In this document: positions 53,790-64,000 of the stretch, one piece after another
How the letters are laid out: every line of letters begins with the position of its first letter
How positions within the stretch are numbered: position 1 is the first letter of the stretch
NCBI GenBank assembly: GCA_015179125.1
Contig: WHVA01000149.1
Coordinates: 62,001-126,000 of the forward strand
Source: Gautieria morchelliformis
Lineage: Eukaryota > Basidiomycota > Agaricomycetes > Gomphales > Gomphaceae
DNA: 64,000 bases
Direction: 5' to 3'
Translations under genes and position numbers: made by a program
The notes under the pieces: generated by a model
What the model was told of the DNA's origin: nothing
The model's database searches: none
Seen by the model: only the letters and a program-made list of their open reading frames with translations

Positions 53790-54998
53790 ATACACGATAT
53801 TAACGCCTAAAAACCAATCTTGACAATGACCTCAAAACAGCTCCAAGTCACCTGATCATCCACAGTCACCTGACAATCACCTGACCTCAAAGTCACTTGA
53901 TTATCTACAGTCACCTGACAATCACATGACACAGTCACATGACCTCAATCCAGCTTGAAGTCACATGACTTTCCTTCATCACATGATAATCACATGAGCA
54001 TGGGAGTTTCTTACATACTCTTAGCTTTACTGTCACAGAGCTGTGACTTTAACCCAAAATAGCAATAGAACCTTCCGCAGCCTTCCAATAGTTTCCAAAC
54101 CTTTCCTGAAGCTTCTCTAAGCTTCCATAAGGTCCTTCACAGTAGTAGAAGCCTCTACAAGGTTCCTAGCAGTAGTTACATAAGCTATAGCTAGATAGAT
54201 GCAGTATAAATAGCCTGCAGTTTTAGCAGTGAAGCAATCAATCATCTTTCACCCAAACCGCTCATACCTTGAGTAACTGAAGTGTGACTTCAACACAGCC
54301 TTGTACCGAAGTACTGGCTCACTGACTTGGTCTAAGACTGTAGCAACTCTGATTGGCTCTGAGTAGTACAAGGGTGCTCTATTTTAATTGCAGCAGGCTC
54401 TGAATAATCACGCTGCAAACAGCAACATTACTAAGAGTAACTGATTAGTAATCCTGTACCATTAGACGCCACTCTGAGCAGTGATCTAATAGACTTGGTT
54501 ATTAGTTATTCAATTCATGCAATAGATTATTAACTTAACTCTGAGTTAAGTGGGTTAATAGCCTTTTGAGTAATTGATCTTTCTTGATCAATCAACGCAC
54601 TGCAGATATTAACCTAACTCAGGGTAAGTGAGTTAATATCCTACGTTTGTTGAGTTGGAAAACCAGAAAAGCCACGAGAATAGTGACATACTTGAACTGA
54701 GGAAGAGTTCAAGTGCAGAACTATCTTTTCATGTCTTGGGGATTATTGTTGTCTTTAATTCACTCGACCCGCAGTCCTAAGACTCTAGGTAGCTTTCCCT
54801 CTTAAAGTATCTGGACCCTTGGACGTCTAATAACATTCTTTGACCTTTGTGTATTGCACAATCTGAGAACTACACGTGTTCAGTTAAATCTCTATTGCTA
54901 CACTTCCTGTACCAATACTGATTCTGATTGTTCACCTGAGTATAATTTCTTAATTCGGTTCTCTGTTAAAATAGTTTCAAAGCTTGCATGTGCTTGTA
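53790..54998 (+). repeat. LTR-like region with an array of TCACMTGA motifs
   Basis: Nine copies of TCACCTGA/TCACATGA lie at 53848-53998. About 200 bp downstream there is a TATA box (GTATAAATAG near 54202). The rest is AT-rich with direct words such as TTAACTCTGAGTTAAGTGG and TTAACCTAACTCAGGGTAAG. No ORF. The layout (motif array, TATA, long leader) suggests an LTR of an unrecognised element, but I could not place its ends. Confidence 0.5.
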
Positions 54999-55067
54999 AA
55001 GTCAAATATCTGATTGAACTTTAAAATTGTGTTTAACACCACAGTTTTACGTTTAGTTCAACAGGTC

Positions 55068-55072
<5 letters not shown>

Positions 55073-55100
<28 letters not shown>
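55073..55100. repeat. (GA)n microsatellite
   Basis: Fourteen GA units within the end of the G4 integrase, giving a Ser-Leu run in the minus-strand frame. Confidence 0.95.
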
Positions 55101-55102
<2 letters not shown>

Positions 55103-55583
55103 CAAACAATACCGGATGTACTGTGTGCATATTGTCAGGAAGTCTGAGAGTGAAAGAATGACTGCAGGCCTTAGCGATGATCTCATAAGGGCCAAGGTAT
55201 TTTTCAGAGACGTTCCGATCGGTGGAAGTTTGATATCTCTTTTGGGCAGCGGATATGTTCTCTCGGAGGTGTTGGTGAAGGTCGTCGAGTTCCACAACAA
55301 AGTCTTGGGCTCTGGCGGAGGTGAGATCGCGTTCAGGGTGGATGGTGAGATAGTGGTAGCCCTTGTTGGCGTAAAAGGGTGAAATTATGGTGGTGGTGGA
55401 AGGCGCATTGTTGTAAGTGAATTCCACGAGCGGAAGAAGGTCGGACCAATTGCTATGTTGGTAGTTGCAATAAACATGGAGGTACTGCTCGAGGGTCTGA
55501 TTAGTATGTTCCGTTTGGCTGTCACCTTCAGGATGATAACCAGAAGTGAAGTGGAGCTTCATCTCGAGAGCCTTGCTGAGTGT

Positions 55584-56288
55584 TGTTACGACCGTTCATT
55601 TCCGACTTCCGACCCTCAGTTCCGCCACACCTTTCCGCCCCTCCGATATTCCGCAACACATTCCGCCCCTCCGATATTCCGCAACACATTCCGCCCCTCC
55701 GATATCTCCGACATTCCGCCTTGTTCTTTCGACTCTATTACTCGGACCCACCGGACCCACCTCACCGTCCATCAAGACCACATATCCGGTCACCCTTGTA
55801 GTTCGTTGTCAGATATGTTTTCCCGACCCCTTGTTCTTTGCCATTGTTCTACCTTACCCTGAACCCCCCTTGTAGTCCCATTGTTCCCAATAGTTAGTTC
55901 CCACGCATTGTCTACTCGACTTCCGCTTCCTCCGGAATTTGCTTAGTACCATATCATTACCTGTTGTCTCAGCTCTTTGTATAAAACCCCCTCATGTATG
56001 TCTGTTATTCTGCAATCAGATAATCACCTTCGATACTTGATTTCCTTCGCTCCATCTCCTGTTCTTAGTACAGCGAGTCTAGCTAGATCTCAGTCCCTCT
56101 CAGCCTTCCGTCTTCCGCCTTCCACCTCAGTTCCGACTCAAGTTCCGAATAAACCTTTGGTTCAGTACTTTCCGACTTCCGACTCAGTTCCGAAATACTT
56201 AGGACGATAGTTCATCGGGGGCGCAACCCATAAGTTGAAGCCGCTGTCCTTTCCAGTTCCGACTTAGCGGAAATCTCGATACGTAACA
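55584..56288 (+). repeat. Solo LTR, gypsy family G3 (705 bp)
   Basis: TGTTACGACCG to GATACGTAACA with a perfect AGTGT duplication (55579-55583, 56289-56293). It interrupts the G4 integrase. Contains TATA-like TTTGTATAAAACCC near 55977 and many TTCCGACTTCC/TTCCGCC words. Partial copies lie at 22124-22529 and 31865-32154. Confidence 0.95.
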
Positions 56289-56914
56289 AGTGTGCAGAAA
56301 AAGGATGACATGAATTCTGATCCACGGTTGGAAGTGACATGGGAGGGGATTCTGTGCTTGGAAAATACGTGGAGCACAAAGAGCTGTGTGAGCTGGGAAG
56401 AAGTGATAGTGTCGTAGGTTGGAATAAAGATAGACTGCTTTGTAAGGCAGTCAAGGATAACTAGAATGGTATCATAGCCAGATGACTTAGGAAGTTTCTC
56501 AATGAAGTCCATGGATATCGAATTCCAGGGTTGTTCTGGGATCGGAAGTTGCTTCAGGAGGCTGTAGGGTAGTGACATTGAGGCTTGGTGCGCATACAGG
56601 TGGTGCATGACTTGCAGCAGTCTTGGACCATTGTGCAGAGGAGTTGCCAAGTGTCGGTGTGTCAAATGATGTCGAGGGTCTTGTTTTGGCCTTGGTTTCC
56701 TGAGAGCGGATGACCATGGCTTTTGCTGAAGTATGTGGAGTCATAGATCATTGATGCCTGGAATGTAGATTCGGGACTTGTAGCGGAGGAATCCATCGGA
56801 ATCGAGGGACCCTCGGAGATCGCAACCTCTTCCGCGCACACGGTATATGACAGCCCCTCTTCTTACGTCGAGCTCCCAACCCTGGAAATCCCGTCCCATA
56901 TTTCCCCTTCTGAC

Positions 56915-58090
56915 ATGGATCCGGATGATCGTCTTCGGAATATGGAGGAGGAATTGACGCGGAACCGGATGAAGACCGACGCTATTGAAACAGCCTTACA
57001 AACGATTTTGGCTAAGTTAGATATTCCACAAAGTGGTGGAAATGCAATACTGGATGAGCCGTATTTCGGAAAAGTGGAACTGGCAGAAGAGAGGATGTCC
57101 GCGAAGTTGGCAAAGGTCAAACCCGCAACTCCGGCGGACTTTGACGGAGATCGGGAGAAGGGACGTGCATTCTTCAACGCATGCAGCATCTACTTCACAA
57201 TTATCGGAGACCTCTTTCCGAACGACCAGGCTCGGATTCACTGGGCATTGTCCTTTTTCAAGTCGGATCGCGCAGCCCGTTTTGCAAACAAGGTGATCCG
57301 ACATGAAGCAAAGGGCAAGGGGAACTACTTCTGGGACTGGGACGCTTTTGAGAAAACATTTTCCGACCAGTTCTGCCCAAAAAATGAGCAGCTCACAGCC
57401 CTTACAAAGCTTGAGGGGACCAGCTGGTACCAGGCCAAGGATCCAGTTGATGACTACATTGACTGCTTCCAGGAGCTCATCGACCTTGCGGAGTATGACG
57501 ACGACAAGACAATTGTCATCAAATTCCGACGAGGGCTTGAACCGACACTCCAGAACCAAGTTGCGCTGCTTGGGGATGGAGCTTGGGATTTCGATGACCC
57601 AGAAGGGTGGTACCAAGCTGCACGGAGGGTGTCCTGAAACAGGGAAGCAAATGAGGCCTTTGTGGAGACAAACCGGAACATGACATGCAGTTCCGCTCGT
57701 CCTACTCCACCTGTGCCAAAACCCAGAAGTGCATTCATTCCCACATGGAAAATATTTCCGACGGTTGCTCTGCCTGCTCCTATTAGGAACCCTAGCCCCC
57801 CTCCCTCGAAGAGTGGCCCTGCCCGAATGGATGTTGACCGCATGCACGGAAAAGGCCATGGAACCACTACCTGCTTCCGATGCCAACAACCAGGCCACTA
57901 TGCCCGCGAGTTCCCCCAAGCCTTTGACATCCGGCTTATGACCACAGAGGAGAAGCTTGAGCTCCTTCCAGAGTTCCTCGCATGTGCAGACATAAGCGGA
58001 GTGCCCACTGCGGAAGGAATTTCCGAAAATGCGGAACACGGTGCATCGGAAGTGGAAGATGCATCGGATTTTGTGACACGCAGCGGGTGA
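56915..58090 (+). pseudogene. Gypsy G2 gag (plus-strand copy)
   Basis: ATG at 56915 (MDPDDRLRNMEEEL). The Retrotrans_gag core is continuous (FFNACSIYFTIIGDL, FEKTFSDQFCP, YIDCFQELIDLAEYDDD, GWYQAARRVS), then TGA at 57635-57637 where the other copy has a Gln codon. The C-terminal part in the next ORF has the knuckle CFRCQQPGHYAREF, in which the last Cys is replaced by Phe, so zinc binding is probably lost. Confidence 0.92.
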
Positions 58091-58169
58091 GATGTGTGCC
58101 CCTGCTGCCTGTACATAACTGGTTTGCCTGTCTTGAAGTAGAGAATGAGAAGCCCCCACACCCTTCACT

Positions 58170-59694
58170 TCGTACAGACCCACCGGATAAAGTCACACAA
58201 AAACCAAATCCGACACCCCATCCATCCCGCATCTGCCCTTGGGAGAGACGCCTCCCAAAACACTATGTTGTTGCTGCCACCCCTGGCCCCAAGTCACTAG
58301 TCATTAAGGTGGAGATCCAGACGACAGATACGGCGGAAGTCAAATCCGGACCCACCCTTGTCAATTGCGGGGCCACTGGTCAGTTTATAGACCAGGACTA
58401 TGTGGAACGGAACCGACTGACCACGCGGAAGTTGCAACGTGCAATCCCGGTGTTCAATGTGGATGGAAGCCCCAATGAGGAAGGGTCCATCACGGAGATA
58501 GTAGACACAATTCTCCTCTACGATGGACACTCAGAACGCACTTCCTTTGCAGTCACCAGCCTGGGGAAGCAAGACGTCATCCTCAGATTTACCTGGCTTC
58601 AGGAGCACAACCCGGAGATCAATTGGCAGACTCAGAAGGTACTGATGAGTCGATGTCCAGCCAAGTGTCACATGTGCCAGTCGGAAGTGCGGAAGGAGCG
58701 CCAGGAGCAGCGGAAGACCGAACGACTCATACAGACATATCATTCTGGCCCCTATCCATTGCTTGCAGAAGAAGACTCGGAAGCGGAATTTGAACCGGGT
58801 CCCACTTCCGATTCCGATTCTGATTCCGTCTCCGATGTCATCCGACTTGGCCCGGAAGACACTCTGGCGGAAGGGGAGCGCTTGCTGTACGTAAACCTTC
58901 CACCGGAAGCGGAACACATCCACGCCACCGGAAATATTTCGCAACGCCTTGCTGAAGCCTCCAAGAAGCATGATAGAGTGGAGGCGGAAATTCTGGAGTA
59001 CCTGTGGGAGTTCGAGGACGTCTTTGCCAAGGAGTCGTTTGATGCCCTGCCTCCACAGAAGCTGTGGGACCATACCATCGAGTTGGAGCCTGGGTCAAAG
59101 CCCACCAACTGCAAAGTCTACCCGCTGTCACCCAAGGAGCAGGTAGAGCTCGATGCATTCCTTGCGGAAAACCTCCATACAGGGAGGATGTGCCCCTCCA
59201 AGTCACCCATGGCATCTCCGGTGTTCTTCATCAAGAAGAAGGACGGCTCGCTCAGACTTGTGCAGGATTACCGGGCCTTGAATGCGATCACAATCAAGAA
59301 CCGGTACCCCATTCCACTCATTTCTGAACTAATCACACAACTCCACGGGGCAAGGTACTTCACTAAGCTGGATGTCCGCTGGGGCTTCAATAATGTTCGG
59401 ATCCAGGAGGGAGACGAGTGGAAGGCCACATTCCATACCAACCGAGGACTCTTTGAGCCACAGGTCATGTTCTTTGGCCTCACCAACAGTCCCACCACAT
59501 TCCAGACGATGATGAATGACATTTTCCATGACATGATAGCAGAAGGGGTTGTCTGCGTCTACCTCGATGACATCCTCATCTTCACAAAAACAATGTCCGA
59601 ACATTGGGAAGTCGTGCGGAGAGTGCTGGAACGGCTCTGGGAGTACAACCTGTGTCTCAAGCCGGAAAGTGCGAATTTGAGTGGACACGGATAG
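58170..59694 (+). pseudogene. Gypsy G2 protease and reverse transcriptase (plus-strand copy)
   Basis: One open frame covers the protease and most of the RT. The protease active site reads VNCGATG, with Asn for the catalytic Asp (VDCGATG in the minus-strand copy). RT motifs are KKDGSLRLVQDYR, LDVRWGFNNVRI and VYLDDILIF. A one-base deletion near 59665 ends the frame at 59694; the reading resumes as CEFEWTRIEHLGV in another frame. Confidence 0.93.
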
Positions 59695-60787
59695 AGCATC
59701 TTGGGGTGATTGTGTTGGAAGGAAAGGTGGAAATGGACCCAGTCAAAGTTTCTGGTGTATCGGATTGGCCTGTGCCACGGAACAAGAAAGAGGTCCAGTC
59801 CTTCATTGGGTTTGTCAATTTCTACTGGCAGTTCATCAAGGACTTCTCCTGCCACGCTCGTGCCCTCTTCGACCTCACCAAGAAGGAGGTTGGATGGCAG
59901 TGGGGAGAGCCGGAACAGGCCTCCTTTGACAAACTCAAAGAGCTGATCACTTCTGCCCCAGTCCTGATCTTTCCCGATGACTCTCGCCCTTATCGAGTCG
60001 AGGCGGATTCTTCCGGAGCGGTCTTGTCACAACAGTCATAGGAAGATGATGGGGGATGGCATCCGATTGCCTTCTTCTCTAAAAGCCTTAGTCCGGTCGA
60101 GCGGAACTACAAGATCCACGACAAGGAGATGCTGGCAATCAGCTGAGCGCTGGAGGAGTGGCGACACTTCCTCAAGGGTGCTCTATGCCTATTTGAGATC
60201 TGGACAGACCACAAGAACCTCGAGTACTTCCGCACATCTAAGAAGTTGAACCGACGACAAGCACAGTGGTCCCTACACCTGTCCCGGTTCGACTTCATGC
60301 TCCACCACCGCCCCGGCCACACCATGGGCAAGCCCGATGCCCTATCCCGCCGTGCGGATCATGGAAGTGGAAGTGGAGACAATGCTGATATGACACTACT
60401 CCGCCCAAGTCTCTTTGCAATCCGTGCCCTCGAGGGAGTGACTGCAGTTGGGGTGGAAGTGGAAATGCTCTGGGACATCTGGAGGCAGTACCGGAATGGA
60501 GAGAAGGAGGAGTCGGTGGTGAAGGCGGTGGAGGAACTTTGGAAAGGGCACTCACGGTCTGTACGGGCAGCGGAATGGTCGGAACGTGATGGGCTGCTCC
60601 ACTTCAGAGGCAAGGTCTATGTTCCAGGTGGGGCAGACCTCCGCTGCCGCATTGTGTCCCAGCACCATGACACACAGATCACTGGGCATGCTGGCAGGTG
60701 GAAGACACTGGAGTTAGTGGCTCGGAACTACTGGTGGCCTCAGATGTCCCGCTACATTGGACAGTATGTAAAGACATGTGACCTTTG
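59660..60787 (+). pseudogene. Gypsy G2 RT end, RNase H and integrase start (plus-strand copy)
   Basis: Thumb/connection (HLGVIVLEGKVEMDPVKV, FIGFVNFYWQF) and RNase H ([36 protein letters not shown]). Stops at 60039-60041 and about 60143. The integrase zinc region (HAGRWKTLELVARNYWWPQM, VKTCDLC) is then cut by the solo LTR. Confidence 0.92.
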
Positions 60788-61285
60788 TGTTGGGTGCATT
60801 TATGCTCCTGCACCAAAATCAAGCATAATATATTCGATTTGCTGTATGGTGTTTCAATCTCCTCTCACATTGTTCTTGTACCATGCACCCATTTCTCTGA
60901 TTATTTTCGAAATTTTCCTGTCACTCCCTACCTCTCCATTTCATCTTGTTATTTCTATTTTCACAAGCGGCTGCACCCAGCAGAGTCTGAAATGACTTCG
61001 ACACGCAAGCTCTTGGGCGCTAAAGGGACGGGTAGTAGTACATGCACAGTGAGACAGATTTCCCCCTCTCTCAGTGACAACTAAATTCACTGAGAGAGGC
61101 GAGTAAATTAGTCTAGTGTTCTTTCGATTTATTGACCTAGAAATTCTCTGTAGTGAATTAATTTCTAGGTAGTGTATAATATATTTACAGTGACAACTAA
61201 ATTCACTGAGAGAGTGAATTAATTTCTAGTCTATTCTTTTGAGCAACAAGTCCATACCTACTGCCTATAATTCCTGTCCTCTACA
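60788..61285 (+). repeat. Solo LTR, copia family C2, inside gypsy G2 plus-strand copy
   Basis: 498 bp, TGTTGGGT to CCTCTACA, with a perfect CTTTG duplication (60783-60787, 61286-61290). It splits the integrase zinc region. Confidence 0.96.
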
Positions 61286-62483
61286 CTTTGTCTCCGAACC
61301 AAAGCGCAACGGCATCCGCCCGTCGGAGAACTTGTTCCACTCCTGATTCCAGAATCCCGCTGGGACACCATCAGTGTCGACTTCATCGTTGAGCTCCCAG
61401 AGTCTCATGGCTACGACGCGATCATGAACGTCATGGACTCGGTAAGCAAGGTGTCCCACTTCATTCCGATGCACATGACGATCACAGCCCTCGGAGTGGC
61501 CCGCCTGTTCCTTGCACATGTCTGGAAGTTGCATGGGCTCCTAAAGCAAGTCATTTCCGACCGAGGTCCACAGTTTGTTGTAGAACTGACTCGGGAGCTC
61601 TACCGCCTGCTCGGCATAAAGCTGGCTACCACCACAGCGTACCATCCACAGGGTGACGGACAGACGGAACAGGTCAATCAGGAGTTGGAGCAATATCTCC
61701 GCCTCTTTGTCAATGAGAGGCAGGATGACTGGGATGAGTTACTTCCACTGGCGGAATTCCAATAAAACAACCATGTACATTCCGCCACACAACAAACTCC
61801 CTTCATGCTTGACTCCGGACGACACCCACGGATGGGCTTCGAACCACGCCAGGCTGACTCCCGACTCGAGACGGTCAATGAGTTCCGGGACCGCATGGAC
61901 TCCACCCTTTCGGAAGCCAAGTAGGCCCTTGCGAAGGCCAAGGATGACATGGCCAGGTACTACAACCAACGCCGGGTTCCTGCCCCAGAGTACCAAGTTG
62001 GAGACAAGGTGTATCTAGATGCAAGTGACATCCGCACCACACACCCTTCGCAGAAGCTTGCCCACTGCTACCTTGGGCCCTTCACAGTGACGCGGAGGGT
62101 TGGACGGAACGCATACCGCCTCCGACTTCCGATGTCCATGTCCCGCCTCCACCCCATCTTCAATGTGGTGAAGTTACTCCCTATGCTTGAGGACCCAATT
62201 CCAGGTCGGAAGGCTCGTCTGCCACCTCCGCCGGAAATTGTAGATGGGGAAGAGCACTATGTGGTGGAACGGATCCTGGACAGCCGGTTTGTGCGAGGAC
62301 AACTCCAATTCCTTGTGAAATGGGAAGGGTATGGGTATGAGGAGAATCCGTGGGTCCCGGAGCAAGATGTCTCCGCTCCAGACAAACTCCGCGAGTAATA
62401 TAGGACACACCCTGGTGCCCCTCACCGAATCCACTCACTGGCATTTCAATCCCTCATGTCCCGTGCTTCGAGGACGCAGCACG
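61286..62483 (+). pseudogene. Gypsy G2 integrase with chromodomain (plus-strand copy)
   Basis: The core has VDFIVELPESHGY, SDRGPQF and GDGQTEQVNQ, so the catalytic residues are kept. Stops at about 61763 (Tyr codon TAC to TAA), 61921 (TCG to TAG) and 62396. The chromodomain (EHYVVERILDSRFV, LVKWEGYGYEENPWVPE) is intact in sequence. Frames are otherwise open compared with the minus-strand copy. Confidence 0.93.
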
Positions 62484-62498
62484 CTAGAGGGGGGGTGA
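62484..62498 (+). other. Polypurine tract of gypsy G2 (plus-strand copy)
   Basis: CTAGAGGGGGGGTGA directly before the LTR start TGTCAGGGG. Confidence 0.78.
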
Positions 62499-62987
62499 TG
62501 TCAGGGGACACCCTGTTTTCCATTTCCAGTTCTGACACCACACCCAGTTCCGACTCCATTTCCGACTCCGCTTCCGGTTCCGATTCCATCTCCGCCTCCG
62601 CTTTCAGAAATGATTCCGCTCCTGGGAGAACTTCCACCAGTTCTGTTCGCCTTGCCAGTTCCACTCCAATTTCCAACTTCCACTCTCGGAACAGTGTCGG
62701 AAATCAAGCGACTCACATAATGGGTGGCATCAAGGGTCGATCAAGGGTCAGGGAGGTCAGGGGGATGCAGGGTTGATGGCGGGTGCCAAGTGTTGTCCCT
62801 TGCTGCGCAGCGTAGTACAATACGGGCTCGCTGACATTGGGGTCCTTAGACTTTTCTCTTTGGATTTCCCCTTGTCAGGTGAGAATCCCCTCTCTTGTAT
62901 ACTCTGTTCATTTATACATACTTTGGATTTCCCCTTGTCAGTTGTGTGGTAGTGTGATCTCCACAACCAGCCAGGGTTGCCCTTACA
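62499..62987 (+). repeat. 3' LTR of gypsy G2 (plus-strand copy)
   Basis: 489 bp, TGTCAGGGGACACC to CCCTTACA. About 97% identical by eye to the two LTRs of the minus-strand element. Followed at once by the LTR-like sequence at 62988, which is unrelated to the left flank, as expected for a 5'-truncated copy. Confidence 0.93.
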
Positions 62988-64000
62988 TTATTGGTCCAAA
63001 GTCTTGTGACTAGGGAAATGACTCCTGCATGACTCAGAGCCTGGCTCAGCATGTGACTCATGCTCGGACTCTGGCGTATCATTGGCTGAGGGGCCTCTTA
63101 CCAATGAAAGGCTGTGTTGAGCTAATCCTCTTTAAGAATAAGGGTGTATCTTATTCTTAGACGTGACTCATGCCTGACTCACTACCCCATTTCTGCATGA
63201 CTCACCCCCTAATCGTGGGCTGCGATTGGTCAACACGAGTTCTGACTCATTCCCCGTTTTCACTCTGACTCACTACCCCATTTCTGCATGACTCAGTGCA
63301 TGACTCACTCCCTAATTGTGAACCGTGATTGGCCAACACATGCTCTGACTCACTACCCTTTTTCTCTCTGACTCACTACCCCATTTCTGTGTGACTCAGT
63401 GCATGACTCACACCCTATTCATGGACTGTGATTGGCCAACACATGCTCTGACTCACCACCCTATTTCTTCGTGACTCATTCTAGTCTATTAATAGATAGT
63501 AGATACAATATACAAGGAGGCCTTACTGCCCACCTTTCATCAGCCAATACATCATCATCTACTATCCACGTACCTCGTGTGACTTGCCAAGCTTGCACAG
63601 CTTACTAAGCTGCTAACCCCAGCTAGGGTTATTACACTTACTTAGTGTATTAATTCTCAGTTAAGTAGTTGCGTTTCTACTTAGCCACCCGGACTAACAC
63701 TCCAGGTGAAATTCTGCAGAGTAAGTCTGACAATCGATTTCCTTGTCAATTAGCTCTCCAATACCCAAGACGAACTGATCAATGACTTTCCTGTTCAGTG
63801 ACTTTCACAAGTCAATACTTAAACCCTAGTCGCTCGTTTATTGCAGTGCATTGACATTAATCGGGTCAGTCCACTTACAAACTCTCCTGTGAAGCCATTC
63901 CTATCTTTTTGGAATACTTGGACCCCGATAGTCGTCCTCGAACCTACAGTCTTTTAGTTTATTGTTCAGTGCTGCTAAGAAATGCATTGCCTTCCATCCG
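62988..64000 (+). repeat. LTR-like region with 15 TGACTCA motifs, runs off the window
   Basis: 63030-63478 holds fifteen perfect TGACTCA words in imperfect tandem units of about 90-115 bp that also include ATTGGCC/ATTGGTC (inverted CCAAT). A TATA-like ATACAATATACAAGGAGG lies near 63504, then a leader alignable with 21845-22110 (CTCGTGTGACTTGC, ACTAAGCTGCTAA, CCAGCTAGGGTTATT). I infer an LTR with an enhancer-like U3. No ORF is supported. Confidence 0.6.

Larger units (their letters stand above)
55053..56805 (-). pseudogene. Gypsy G4 (Tf2-like) integrase, minus strand, split by a solo LTR
   Basis: Read on the minus strand: RNase H/integrase linker (DGFLRYKSRIYIPG near 56800), zinc region out of frame, then the rve core in 56665-56289 (FIEKLPKSSGYDTIL, HVTSNRGSEFMS) and, after the solo LTR, 55562-55053 (LHFTSGYHPEGDSQTEHTNQ, YNNAPSTTTI, RYQTSTDRNVS, YLGPYEIIAKA). 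The second catalytic Asp has become Asn (SNRGSEF for SDRGSEF). The chromodomain region is lost; the frame runs into a GA microsatellite. Confidence 0.88.
56806..62987 (+). mobile_element. Gypsy element G2, plus-strand copy, 5' truncated
   Basis: Collinear with the minus-strand element at 11813-19626, from the middle of the leader (CCCTCGGAGATCGCAACC) to the 3' LTR. The 5' LTR is missing; the left end is fused to G4. It carries its own solo copia LTR (60788-61285) at a site different from that in the other copy, and it lacks the 1073-bp insertion. Confidence 0.93.

Overview
This window is a piece of a filamentous fungal nuclear genome, most probably a basidiomycete (Agaricomycetes). The basis is: spliceosomal introns of roughly 45-65 nt in every host gene, basidiomycete-like cofilin, alpha-actinin, VDAC and PPWD1-type proteins, and a dense nested layer of Ty3/gypsy and Ty1/copia LTR retrotransposons. 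A Rhizoctonia/Ceratobasidium-like source is my guess from the retroelement style, not something the sequence proves.

Layout. 1-4.1 kb: 3' half of a gypsy element (family G1: integrase, chromodomain, extra downstream ORF, 3' LTR). 4.2-9.4 kb: a young, complete copia element (C1) with 485-bp LTRs, inserted in a locally repeated sequence. 9.4-11.8 kb: that repeat plus rearranged retroelement scraps. 11.8-19.6 kb: a complete gypsy element on the minus strand (family G2) that itself carries a solo copia LTR and a 1.07-kb insertion. 19.6-23.8 kb: copia C3 remnant, a 10-bp minisatellite, LTR pieces and an intron-bearing gene remnant. 23.8-30.3 kb: a second, heavily mutated G1-like gypsy element. 30.6-31.7 kb: a spliced Zn2Cys6-like gene lying antisense next to a family G3 LTR. 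32.2-34.3 kb: copia C4. 34.3-36.7 kb: gene remnant, solo LTR, repeat and copia C5 tail. 37.4-49.9 kb: an island with no recognisable transposon and six host genes. 50.5-63 kb: gypsy G5 (5' part), a second Zn2Cys6 fragment, promoter-like arrays, a Tf2-like gypsy G4 split by a G3 solo LTR, and a 5'-truncated plus-strand G2 copy. 63-64 kb: LTR-like sequence with 15 TGACTCA motifs.

Host genes. Manual splicing gives open, phase-consistent coding sequences for: a 205-aa predicted mitochondrial single-TM protein (-), alpha-actinin (+, 619 aa), cofilin (+, 138 aa), a WD40-cyclophilin PPWD1 homologue (-, about 652 aa), mitochondrial porin/VDAC (+, 299 aa) and a protein-kinase-like gene (+, 457 aa). 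Alpha-actinin and cofilin, both actin regulators, are neighbours. Two gene pairs are divergent with only 111 and 76 bp between start codons.

Most retroelement genes are broken. Solo LTRs with perfect 5-bp target duplications show repeated LTR-LTR recombination. The most unusual items are the antisense Zn2Cys6-like spliced gene, the extra ORF of G1, and LTR-like regions with dense arrays of short transcription-factor-like motifs.
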